Positions 9,496 through 18,032 of a stretch of 64,000 nucleotides of DNA are shown here, piece by piece; position 1 is the stretch's first letter; each line of letters begins with the position of its first letter. The DNA is from Pelagomonas calceolata (Eukaryota > Sar > Pelagophyceae > Pelagomonadales > Pelagomonadaceae). The stretch lies in NCBI GenBank assembly GCA_918797485.1, contig CAKKNE010000003.1:1240001-1304000 (forward strand). Direction: 5' to 3'. Under the pieces are notes generated by a model that made no database searches, had not been told where the DNA came from, and saw only the letters and a program-made list of their open reading frames with translations. Position numbers and translations under genes: made by a program.

Positions 9496-12400
9496 ATGTT
9501 CGTCTACCTCAGTAAGAAGATCGCCATCCCCAACGGCGTCAAGCTCCACAGCTTGGCGTGGAACCCCGACCACGGCTGGCTCGCGGCTGGTGGGGCTGAT
9601 GGTTTACTTAAGGTACTTAAACTCGATGCGCCGCGGCCTGCCGGTGCCACACAAGCACCTTCTAATTTATCGATGAACCAAACATTAGAGGGCCACCAGG
9701 GCGCCGTCGTGTGTTCGACGTGGAACGCGAATTACCGCAAACTCACCACTTCAGATCAAAATGGTTTAATAATAGTCTGGATGTTACATAAAGGCGTCTG
9801 GTTCGAGGAGATGATCAACAACCGCAATAGGTCAGTAGTCAAAGCGATGAAATGGACTCCGGACGGCCAGAAGATTTGTATCGTCTATGAGGACGGGGCG
9901 GTCATCGTCGGTTCTGTCGATGGGAATCGGTTGTGGGGCAAGGAGATGGAGACCGGTTTAACTAATGTGGAGTGGTCGCCGGACGCGTCGTATATCTTAT
10001 TCGTGACTACGGATAGTGAACTCCATATATATGATTCGCAAGGTACGAAGGTGAAATCAATCCCCTCGCTGAGTGATAGAAGTGAATCCAAAAAGAAGCG
10101 CGCCGGCAACGCATTGATAGTCGCCATCGACTGGTACGACGGCATGGAAGGGTATGCGGACAGTACGGCACCGACGCTGGCCGTGGCGTACGCCGATGGT
10201 CGCGTGCAGCTCGCTAGAGGCTCAGATGATGCGGACCCCATCATCATCGATTCTGGGTTGAGATTGAGGGAGTGCAAGTGGGACACGCGGGGCACGACGC
10301 TAGCCTTGGCCGGCACGTCCGAGGAGAAGAAGGACGCTGTCGTGCGGTTCTACTCCCCGAAGGGCGTCAAATTACGCTCGTTAAAAGTGCCAGGCGGCGG
10401 CATCAACGCCTTATCCTGGGAAGGCGGTGGCTTGCGCATCGCATTAGCGGTCGACGCCTACATCTACTTTGCCAATGCGCGACCCGAGCACAAGTGGGGC
10501 CTGTTTGCCGGGGAGGTGATCGTCGCGGCCTACCAGCCTCCTGAGCGATCTGGTACGGCTTTAGTTTTTTGGGATTTGAGAACCGGCGACAAAGTTAAAA
10601 AACGTGCAAACGGTTTAAGACATGTCAAGGCCGTCGGCGACCACTGCGTGACCATCTGCGATGAAGTAGATATCCAGTCCAAGAAAACGACACATGCTAT
10701 TAAGTTACGAGACGCTATAGGTGTCGTCGTGGAGGAACGTTCAAGTCCACTGGACCCCAAGTTCTGTTCTCTGACCGAACACTTCTGCTTAGTGGCTTCC
10801 GAGCGCTATGTTTATGTGTGGCAATTTGCCAGACAACAATCGGTAAAAGGCCGCGAGCAGAAGATGCAGAAGGAATTGATAAGTCTGAGGGAGGCCGGTG
10901 GTCGGGAGAAGGTCCTGGACGTCGAAGATGGTTCTTCCCTACCTCTGAATGAGTTCCGCGAGGATGATGAGCGCATGAGGGACCCCATAACAGCAATAAC
11001 GGCTTCCGAAAAAGCATTGTTCGTCGGTAGAAGGAACGGCGACGTCCACGAGTTCGCGCTACCGACGCTCAGGCAGAAATGTATCCATAGATACCACTCG
11101 GCGCCGTGGTTGTTGCGGGTGAACTGCGACGCTTCCAAGATCGCTGTCGTCGACGCGCACGGTCGACTGGGTGTCCTGGATCTGTCAGCTGCAGACCCCG
11201 AGCGCCGTAAAGTCGTCAGAGACGAGTTCTCGGAAGAAAAGGAGGAAAAGAAGGATTCAGAGGACGTCCAACCGGTCATGAAATTGGAGAGGAAGGACTG
11301 CTGGGACGTCTTGTGGGCCGAGGACGATGCTGACAGTTTTGCGGCCATGGAGAAGACGCGGCTCTGCGTCTACAAGAATCTCGAGCCGGAGGAGCCCGTC
11401 GTGTGTTCTGGGTATCTCGCATCGTTCAAGGACTTGCAGGTCACTTCTGTGGTCTTGGAGCACGTCGTCCAGTCGCCAGATAAAGTGCAAAAAGACTCCG
11501 TCGTTAGCAATGACACGGCTCGACTGAGGGAATTGAAGGACAAAATAGCCCAGACGGGCGCGTCCGACGCGTATAACTTTGTGGACGCGAACCCCCATCC
11601 TCGACTGTGGCGGCATTTAGCGGAAGCTGCTTTAGAAGCTCTTGACTTGCAATGTGCGGATAAAGCTTTTGTGCGGTGCAGCGACTACCAGGGCATCCAA
11701 TTCGTGAAAAGGTTACGAGCGTTGTCGGACCGCATGAAGAGGAAAGCGGAAGTTGCTGCGTTTTTCGGGCGCTTCGAGGAGGCCGAACAAATTTATAGGG
11801 ATATCGACCGCAAGGACTTGGCCATTGATCTGAGGACGCGGTTGGGCGACTGGCAGCGCGTCGCCGAGTTGGTTCGATCTGGTGCGGGCGATGATAAAAC
11901 GCTCCAAGCGTCTTACTTGAAATTAGGAGACCACTACGCGGGGAGAAGTAGATGGTCTCGTGCTAGAGAATTTTACGACCTCGCTGGGGATGTTGAAAAA
12001 AGAGCTTCCTGTTATTATAGACTGGAGGACTTTGACGCCCTCGAGAAGTTGCTCTCGAATTTACCTGAAAGGCATCCGTTGCTCGGGGAACTGGGTCGCA
12101 TGTTCGAGTCTGTAGGACTGCACACTCCGGCGGTCGACGCATATCTCAGAGCCAACGAACCTAAACAAGCCGTGGACTGCTGTGTTTTGTTGAACCAGTG
12201 GGAACGCGCGGCAGAAATAGCCGAGGACCACGGGTACCAGCAGATCGAGGGGTTGCTAGCGAAGCGATCCGGGCAGCTACTAAGGGAGGGCCAGAAACTG
12301 TTGGCTGTCGAGTTATATCGGAGGGCCAACCGGCCCACGGACGCCGCCAAGTTACTGGCCACAATAGCGGAAGAAGTCGGCGTCAAGAACGCCTGTCCGG

Positions 12401-13101
12401 TGCGCGCGAAGAAATTACATGTTTTGGCGGCACTCGAGGTCGAACGCTTCCGGAAGAAGGCGCTGGATCTAACGACGACGAATGGGGATATTGCGCAAAC
12501 GACGGCGGCCACGCTAGACACGTTGATGACGCAGGACGCCGACAGCGGCACGGGCGCCGGTAGAAAAATAATGGACAACGCGTGGCGCGGCGCGGCCTGC
12601 TACCACTACTACTGTTTAGCTCATAGACAATTGTATGATGCGCAGTACGTCGACGCCATGAAAACTAGTATTAGACTCTCGGAGTACGAGGACATCCTGC
12701 CCAAGGTCGATATATATAGCCTGGTGGCATTGTCGGCGTACCATGCCAAGGACTGGTATGTTTGTTCTAAAGCTTTTATTAAGCTCGAAACTTTAGATGA
12801 TCCTCCACAGTGTGATGATGAGAAGGAGGATTATCTGGAGGAAATTCAGAAATTAGCTATTGATATCTTTACGGACCACGCGCCCGGCGACAAGAGTCCC
12901 AATAATTTAGACCCGTGCTACTTCGAGTGCCTGAACATGGGCGTTGGGTATGCCGCGTGTACCAAGACTGGAAGAGCTGTACTAGATGGCCGCACCATAA
13001 AATGCAAGACGTGCCGGCACCACGCGATCGAGAGCGCGCTCGACGGGGCGAACTGCTGCCCGCTCTGCCACTCGGCCTACCCGGACGAGTACCGCTCCTG
13101 A
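9496..13101 (+). CDS. IFT121: intraflagellar transport protein 121 (WDR35), IFT-A subunit
   Basis: A 1201-residue protein, close to the usual IFT121 length. The N-terminus MFVYLSKKIAIPNG and the first WD repeat (LAWNPDHGWLAAGGADGLLK) are typical of WDR35/IFT121. WD repeats fill about 1-560 as two propellers. Residues about 650-1100 are TPR-like alpha-helical repeats (EQIYRDIDRKDLAIDLR, EFYDLAGDVEKRASCYYRLE). The end has a Cys-rich zinc-binding element (CKTCRHHAIE...CCPLCHSAYP). In the IFT-A complex it works in retrograde transport and membrane-cargo entry in cilia and flagella. The gene is an uninterrupted 3.6 kb frame. IFT122 and IFT140 share the architecture, but the N-terminus favours IFT121. 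Confidence 0.93.
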   Translation: MFVYLSKKIAIPNGVKLHSLAWNPDHGWLAAGGADGLLKVLKLDAPRPAGATQAPSNLSMNQTLEGHQGAVVCSTWNANYRKLTTSDQNGLIIVWMLHKGVWFEEMINNRNRSVVKAMKWTPDGQKICIVYEDGAVIVGSVDGNRLWGKEMETGLTNVEWSPDASYILFVTTDSELHIYDSQGTKVKSIPSLSDRSESKKKRAGNALIVAIDWYDGMEGYADSTAPTLAVAYADGRVQLARGSDDADPIIIDSGLRLRECKWDTRGTTLALAGTSEEKKDAVVRFYSPKGVKLRSLKVPGGGINALSWEGGGLRIALAVDAYIYFANARPEHKWGLFAGEVIVAAYQPPERSGTALVFWDLRTGDKVKKRANGLRHVKAVGDHCVTICDEVDIQSKKTTHAIKLRDAIGVVVEERSSPLDPKFCSLTEHFCLVASERYVYVWQFARQQSVKGREQKMQKELISLREAGGREKVLDVEDGSSLPLNEFREDDERMRDPITAITASEKALFVGRRNGDVHEFALPTLRQKCIHRYHSAPWLLRVNCDASKIAVVDAHGRLGVLDLSAADPERRKVVRDEFSEEKEEKKDSEDVQPVMKLERKDCWDVLWAEDDADSFAAMEKTRLCVYKNLEPEEPVVCSGYLASFKDLQVTSVVLEHVVQSPDKVQKDSVVSNDTARLRELKDKIAQTGASDAYNFVDANPHPRLWRHLAEAALEALDLQCADKAFVRCSDYQGIQFVKRLRALSDRMKRKAEVAAFFGRFEEAEQIYRDIDRKDLAIDLRTRLGDWQRVAELVRSGAGDDKTLQASYLKLGDHYAGRSRWSRAREFYDLAGDVEKRASCYYRLEDFDALEKLLSNLPERHPLLGELGRMFESVGLHTPAVDAYLRANEPKQAVDCCVLLNQWERAAEIAEDHGYQQIEGLLAKRSGQLLREGQKLLAVELYRRANRPTDAAKLLATIAEEVGVKNACPVRAKKLHVLAALEVERFRKKALDLTTTNGDIAQTTAATLDTLMTQDADSGTGAGRKIMDNAWRGAACYHYYCLAHRQLYDAQYVDAMKTSIRLSEYEDILPKVDIYSLVALSAYHAKDWYVCSKAFIKLETLDDPPQCDDEKEDYLEEIQKLAIDIFTDHAPGDKSPNNLDPCYFECLNMGVGYAACTKTGRAVLDGRTIKCKTCRHHAIESALDGANCCPLCHSAYPDEYRS

Positions 13102-13125
13102 TCCCGTCTAACACATCATTAGAGC

Positions 13126-13380
13126 CTAGGGGTCGCGGTCCGTGCGCCAGAACTCGAGGATCTTCCAGAACAGGACGTCGGGGAGTGGGCTGCCAATCGA
13201 CTGCAGCCGACGCCGCGGCGCAAAGAGGCGCGTCAGGACCCCCCGCGTCGCGACCGCGCGACCGCTCTCCGCGAGCTTGCGCAGAACGACGAGCTGGACG
13301 CGAGGCTCCGCCGCGTAGCGCTTCCAGCTTCCCGCCGCGCGCACCGCCGTTAGCAGTTCAATGAACGCCTCGACGCCGCC
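13126..13380 (-). pseudogene. C-terminal fragment of an unrecognised protein
   Basis: About 85 residues that read as the end of a longer protein: GGVEAFIELLTAVRAAGSWK, then EPRVQLVVLRKLAESGRA, then LPDVLFWKILEFWRTDRD before a TAG at 13126. From memory, similar C-termini (AAGS-K, PRVQL-LR-L, LP-W-L-FWR) end many repeat proteins in pelagophytes; I could not check this. The frame stays open to 13578, but upstream it runs into the antisense of the VTC fragment, and I see no upstream exon. It could be a gene remnant, or the last exon of a gene whose other exons I fail to see. The stop lies 25 bp from the IFT121 stop. Confidence 0.45.
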
Positions 13381-13441
13381 GGGCCGCCGGCAACGGTACG
13401 GCCTCTCGGGGATGCCTTCACCAGTATATATCTCGTTCGAC

Positions 13442-14480
13442 AATTTATGTCGCGCAAGCGCCTCTGCGTTGCGGCCATCGACGGCGGTGCGCGCCGCCAT
13501 CGACACGAATCTTTGTTTGGTGAGCGAGGTTGCAAGTGAGGAGGTCGACGAGAGCGCTCTCCAGAGGTGGTTTGGCAACTACCGCGGTACCAGCGTCGCG
13601 AGGTTCCCCTTCGCCGTGCTCGAGATCAAGCTCGCGCTCGACGACGCCGACGATTTACCGGGATGGGTCAAGCCCATCGTCGACGACCTCGTGCCGGTGC
13701 ACAAGTTCTCGAAGTATATGCCTGTGTTCGTGAGCCTCAACGCCGCGTCGATGGCGTGGGGCGCCTGAAGTTTGATTTCCACACAGGTATATACATGGGG
13801 CCGCAACCTTACTCCCGGACGAGGTCCAGGCCGTGCCCTACTGGACCGACGAGCCGGCGCTCAAGCAAGAGGCGAGCTTCCAGACGCCCGTCAAGGCCGC
13901 GCTGAAGTCGCCCGAGTCGTTTGGGAACCGAGCCGTCGGGGCGGCGGCGTTGCGACCGGTCGCCCGCGAGTGGCACGACGGCGAGCGGCGCACGCAAGCG
14001 TCGATCCAACGGCGCGAGGAACCGGGATGTTTTCAGACCGTCGCTGAAGCCGGTCCCCTGGAGCCCGGGCGCGTCCTCGAGGGCGGCTGCTGTGAGACGG
14101 AGCGCGAGCCGGCTGCCGGACTGTTGATGCCCAAAGATTTGTTCGCGAACGAGCGCACGTTCATCCATTGGCTACATATGGCTGTTATTCTCGTATCCTT
14201 CGGCTCCACGGCCTTCGCCTTCGCCGACGCCGGCGCCCGGTTCATCTCGCCGGCGGCGCGCTTCCGGGCCGCGTGCTACGGGGGCATGCTCTGCGTCGGC
14301 GCGTCCGTTTTAGCTTGCTACGCGTTGCTGACGTACCGCTGGCGCGCCAGACACATCCTCGCCAAAGATCAGCCCGAGTGGGGCGACCCCCAGGGACCGC
14401 TCCTCGTGACGTTCGTCGTCGTCTTCATGCTTCTCTCGGCCTGGGTCGCGGAGATGAAGGTGTGGCTCTCGTCTACGTGA
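13442..14480 (+). CDS. VTC polyphosphate polymerase C-terminus plus DUF202 membrane domain, N-terminus missing
   Basis: Exon 13442(?)-13713, introner 13714-13786, exon 13787-14480. The first exon has the second half of the VTC catalytic tunnel domain (VRAAIDTNL, RFPFAVLEIKLALDD, VHKFSKY). Splicing restores KYIHGAATLLPDEVQAVPYW, the normal continuation in VTC4. The second exon ends in a three-helix DUF202/VTC1 domain (FIHWLHMAVILVSFG). VTC complexes make polyphosphate from ATP and pass it into vacuoles. The SPX domain and the first half of the VTC domain are absent, because the sequence upstream is the minus-strand fragment at 13126-13380. So this is either a truncated gene or one with an unseen exon. 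The start is not identifiable. Confidence 0.7.
13714..13786 (+). mobile_element. introner (intron) in the VTC gene
   Basis: A 73-nt intron. The right end is TTTGATTTCCACACAG, the TIR of the introner family. The left end keeps CTGTG but is otherwise degraded. The core GCGTCGATGGCGTGG matches the inner arm of other copies. A 6-7 bp duplication, GTATATG / GTATATA, flanks it; the left copy is the GT donor. Splicing gives SKYIHG, as expected for VTC. Confidence 0.8.
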
Positions 14481-14790
14481 GGCGTCGCCGTGAACCCGCG
14501 AACGACCTTTCCCCCCTGGTGTATATAAAATTATATCAAGTTAGAGGTATCTGCTTGCTAGTGTCTTACGTACCGCTAGCTAATCTTTTGCAGGGCCCCC
14601 GCTCAACTCCTCAGTCGTGCCATATCGCTGCCAGCTGAGTGGGAGCAGCAGCGCTTTAGTTCGCAGCGATCCAGCAGAGGACCGCTGCAAGCGCTGAAGG
14701 CACGAAAGCACGCCTGCCAGCGAGGGCAGCAAGCGAGGCCACATCGCCGGCGCGGCGTGGGGTCGACCCAGCGACGAATCAAACCAGTAA
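14481..14790. other. intergenic spacer
   Basis: A 310-bp spacer between the VTC/DUF202 stop and the start of the large protein. It holds TATA-like runs (14521-14535) and one CTAG-flanked motif. I see nothing else. Confidence 0.45.
14558..14579 (+). promoter_or_regulatory. CTAG-flanked intergenic motif, copy 3
   Basis: CTAGTGTCTTAC, four bases (GTAC), then CGCTAG, flanked by an extra G and C that extend the arms. It lies 212 bp upstream of the ATG at 14791. Confidence 0.55.
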
Positions 14791-17700
14791 ATGAACGGTG
14801 ACACCATGGGCGGCGGCGCCAGCGGCCACCTCGCGTCTCCACCCACGTCGCCCTTGCAACCGCCCGCGCCGCCGACGGCCGCGGCGCTGCGAGAACTACA
14901 AAAGAGGAAGCGCGTCGCGAGCGAGGACACGGACCAGCTCGTGGACTGCTACCCTTATGCTTTCTCGCCATTATTACTCTTCGCGCCGAGCGCATACTTC
15001 GACCGAGGTTATAGTAATTACCACGCGGTCGCGCAGTTCTTCTCGGGAGTGTTGGAGGTTGATATGCTCACGAACGTACTAGCAGACCGAAAAAACATGC
15101 TCTACGAGGAACTGTTGGAATATGTCCAGTCCCAGCAGATGCTCGTGACGTGCTGCATCGACGCTCATTTTACGGCCTTCCAGTGTCTGGAACGAGGTGC
15201 GGTGGTACATTACGATCCCGCTGGAGGCGGCCAGAAACTCCTAACAGGAGACGGCGCCCAGTCGCACGTCCTGTGGCACTTGCTGAAATGTGGCTACGGC
15301 AACAGCCAACACATCCAGGAAAATCCTGAAGAATATTATACTAGCTTTCATGCACCTTCTGTACGTAGAAAAATCTTCAAGATGTACCGGGACCTGAACC
15401 GGAGGTACGGGAGGAGTGGCGCTGGCTTCGAAAAACCGATAAGGCTGGACTTACAGGAGTGGTACTTGGTGAATAGGGCCTCGAATCCATCGGAAATGGA
15501 CGCCCAAAGAACAGGAAACACGTGCTACTTCCAGACGTTTTTATTCGCGTTGCTGTGTCGCGCGGGCGGGCCGTTGACTATCCAGGGTTCGACGTTACAT
15601 GTTCCCGATCCAGCTCGCCTGGAACGGTGCTCCGTGGCTGTAGCTCGCTTCTTATTGGAGTTCTGGCGGGGCCCCGACGGGTGCTTGCGGCCCCTCACGA
15701 ACGCGAATGTACTCCTAGACTTTTCAAGGTACAAGGCGGCGCCCTACTTCGACCTCTGCGTCAAGTACCTCGCAAAGTATTCGACGACCGTAAACTACGC
15801 CCGGCAGATCAGCGAGGTCCACTCCTACTTATGTCGTACTCGTATCTTACACCGCTACGCCGACTTCTCGTTAGTCGGGGCAGTATCATCAGCCCCGAAT
15901 ACGAAACAACTACAGCGAATAGGCCACGCGAACGACGATGCGGTATCTCAGTTAGCACGAGCGCACTTCTACAAGTACCGAGCGACGTCCCTCGCGTTCG
16001 GCTTCCACGCGCAAATTGTCCTTAGATTGAGAGACTTCGCGGGCTTCCACTCGCTGCGAAAGAACTGCTTGCTAGATCACTACGCGGACCTGCAACCGAT
16101 TCTCTCTTCAATATTGGAAGCGCCGTTGCTCCAGAGGGGTCTACACAGAGACTACTACTTCTACGGCCAGTACGAGAACGGCCAGAAGGAGTTGAGAGAT
16201 GCGCACCACTACCTGTACGCTGTGGACCTGTTAGCTCTACTCAAACAAGAAAGAAAAACGGACCGGGACCTCGAGACGCGAATCCGAGCCGCGAACCATA
16301 TTCTGGCTGAAAGTGCGAGGTTCTCGACGTCGCGCGCGGCGGACTACGACGAATTGTTAGATGAGGACGAGTTCCGGAGATCGAACCACCGCCAACTATT
16401 CCTGGACCACTTTCCTAGTCATGCGTTTTTCGGGGAATATGTTTCATTGGGATTTCCCGACGAGGACCTGAGGACCAAGGACATCAATACTCTCAGTCGA
16501 GCTGCGTTCTACACGACGAAGCTCATGTCTCGGTCGTCGGGAAGGATGGAATATGATTTCGCGAAGGAGGCGATCAATCAGATGGCGCGCAATGGCCTGA
16601 GGCGGTACGAAGGCACGATGGGTAATACACCCCAAGCCAAAGAGAGGACCATCGTCCATCTCAGGATCGGTCAGGGCTTCGCCTGGACGAAGTACAATAG
16701 ACCTCTGCATTTTCTGAGCGTGGTCGAGCGGTACTGGCGGAATCCTGATCTCACGGGTCTACAGTTGTTCGGGAAAGATGTTCGCTCTTTGTTAGCTATC
16801 TCGTGCCAGAAACTCGTCGACGATTCTAGTCATTCGTCATATGCCTACGGTCCGATACAAATGAACACGCATGGTGAGTTGGATCTGGCCGTTGCCGCGG
16901 ACCATGCTCAGGTGGTACCCGGTTGCACGTCGGGTCGAGGCGATGCTACGAATGTCATTGCCGTCGATCGGGTCTTCGAACGGAGTTACTTACAAAGGGC
17001 CTTGGAAGGATTATGTAGTAGGGTGGACGGCGAGATCCGGACCGACGACGCGGAGATCAACCTAGCTTTGTTGTCGTTGCTGTTGGACTTTGGGTTATTT
17101 AGATACGCTTCTTTGCTGCGATTGCCGTCGCTACCAGCCGCGGGCCGAGGAGATTTGAGGCAGCTCCAAGTCGAGGTCTCCGATTCCATCCACGAACGAG
17201 ATAAGAAAACGACGCAGGACGGCGTCACGCGTTTAAGGGTGGAAGATTTACTGTTTGAGGTCGCCCACAAGTTCCTGGTGAATCGACGGGTCGACGCGCG
17301 CGGTTACGCGAACAAGGTCATACGAGCCTTACAAGCGGACCCCGAATACCGGGACTACGTGTTACTAGTGAAGATCTACGTCTCCTTGTGCCAGATCAAC
17401 AAGTCCGCGGAGGTCGATTCTTATAAACTCAAGGTTGACGGCGCGTTTCGGATCGTGGTCCCGAGGCAGTTCTCCGTGGCCACGTCCGATTATTTAGATT
17501 TGATCACGAGACGGCACACCTTCACGGAATCTAACGGATTGATAAAGTACGACGAGCTGCCCTTGTTCGACCTTGGGGACGGAACGCAGCAACCGGACGT
17601 CCAGCTCTACAAGGTGCGGGTCGATCCTCGCCGACCTGGTGTAGAAAGTGTGGTGAGGTACGTGGAGATCCGGAACGTGTTTCGGTCAACATCAGATAAA

Positions 17701-17985
17701 TATCTACTGTTCGTCGCGGACGCGGCGTTGCGGGTCGACGCGACGCCCACGGGCGTGGAGGTACGCGTCAACCAGACGCGCGTAGAGGTCTGTGCCGCCT
17801 TTTTTAATGATGCCGTCTCCTTTGTCCCTTGTTTCACGTACGCCGACTCGGAAGACGCTGTTTTATTAGCGTCGAGACACATTACGTACCATGTGGATGG
17901 CGGCGGCCAGCACCACGTCGACTACTACGGTGCTGACTCAGCGTCTGTTTCCGAACTTCAAGCTGCGTCGACGCCGTCTTCATGA
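14791..17985 (+). CDS. large DUF3638-like protein, N-terminal half with a Cys box
   Basis: A 1064-codon frame. It contains RTGNTCYFQTFLFALLCRAG (about residues 240-260), which resembles the catalytic Cys box of ubiquitin-specific proteases (GNTCYxNs-LQ-L). An earlier segment has CCIDAHFTAFQCLERGAVVHYDPAGGG. Much of the rest is charged, mixed alpha/beta, and unfamiliar. The frame stops at 17985, 50 bp before the next frame. An intron at 17930-18032 (GTGCTG...CCACACAG) would join it in frame (DYYG-MKHE) to the helicase-like half, giving a protein of about 2270 residues. That is the size and layout of DUF3638/DUF3645 proteins, some of which are annotated as ubiquitinyl hydrolases. The function is inferred; a catalytic His is not assigned. 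Confidence 0.72.
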   Translation: MNGDTMGGGASGHLASPPTSPLQPPAPPTAAALRELQKRKRVASEDTDQLVDCYPYAFSPLLLFAPSAYFDRGYSNYHAVAQFFSGVLEVDMLTNVLADRKNMLYEELLEYVQSQQMLVTCCIDAHFTAFQCLERGAVVHYDPAGGGQKLLTGDGAQSHVLWHLLKCGYGNSQHIQENPEEYYTSFHAPSVRRKIFKMYRDLNRRYGRSGAGFEKPIRLDLQEWYLVNRASNPSEMDAQRTGNTCYFQTFLFALLCRAGGPLTIQGSTLHVPDPARLERCSVAVARFLLEFWRGPDGCLRPLTNANVLLDFSRYKAAPYFDLCVKYLAKYSTTVNYARQISEVHSYLCRTRILHRYADFSLVGAVSSAPNTKQLQRIGHANDDAVSQLARAHFYKYRATSLAFGFHAQIVLRLRDFAGFHSLRKNCLLDHYADLQPILSSILEAPLLQRGLHRDYYFYGQYENGQKELRDAHHYLYAVDLLALLKQERKTDRDLETRIRAANHILAESARFSTSRAADYDELLDEDEFRRSNHRQLFLDHFPSHAFFGEYVSLGFPDEDLRTKDINTLSRAAFYTTKLMSRSSGRMEYDFAKEAINQMARNGLRRYEGTMGNTPQAKERTIVHLRIGQGFAWTKYNRPLHFLSVVERYWRNPDLTGLQLFGKDVRSLLAISCQKLVDDSSHSSYAYGPIQMNTHGELDLAVAADHAQVVPGCTSGRGDATNVIAVDRVFERSYLQRALEGLCSRVDGEIRTDDAEINLALLSLLLDFGLFRYASLLRLPSLPAAGRGDLRQLQVEVSDSIHERDKKTTQDGVTRLRVEDLLFEVAHKFLVNRRVDARGYANKVIRALQADPEYRDYVLLVKIYVSLCQINKSAEVDSYKLKVDGAFRIVVPRQFSVATSDYLDLITRRHTFTESNGLIKYDELPLFDLGDGTQQPDVQLYKVRVDPRRPGVESVVRYVEIRNVFRSTSDKYLLFVADAALRVDATPTGVEVRVNQTRVEVCAAFFNDAVSFVPCFTYADSEDAVLLASRHITYHVDGGGQHHVDYYGADSASVSELQAASTPSS

Positions 17986-18032
17986 TCACACAGAGAGCCT
18001 ACGCGCGTCGTGAATCAATCCGTTCCACACAG
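17930..18032 (+). mobile_element. possible introner joining the two halves of the large gene
   Basis: A 103-nt candidate intron. It ends TTCCACACAG like the introner TIR and has the usual introner length. The donor GTGCTG leaves phase 1, which matches the downstream frame. I see no clear target duplication or left TIR, so this is weaker than the other copies. Confidence 0.4.
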
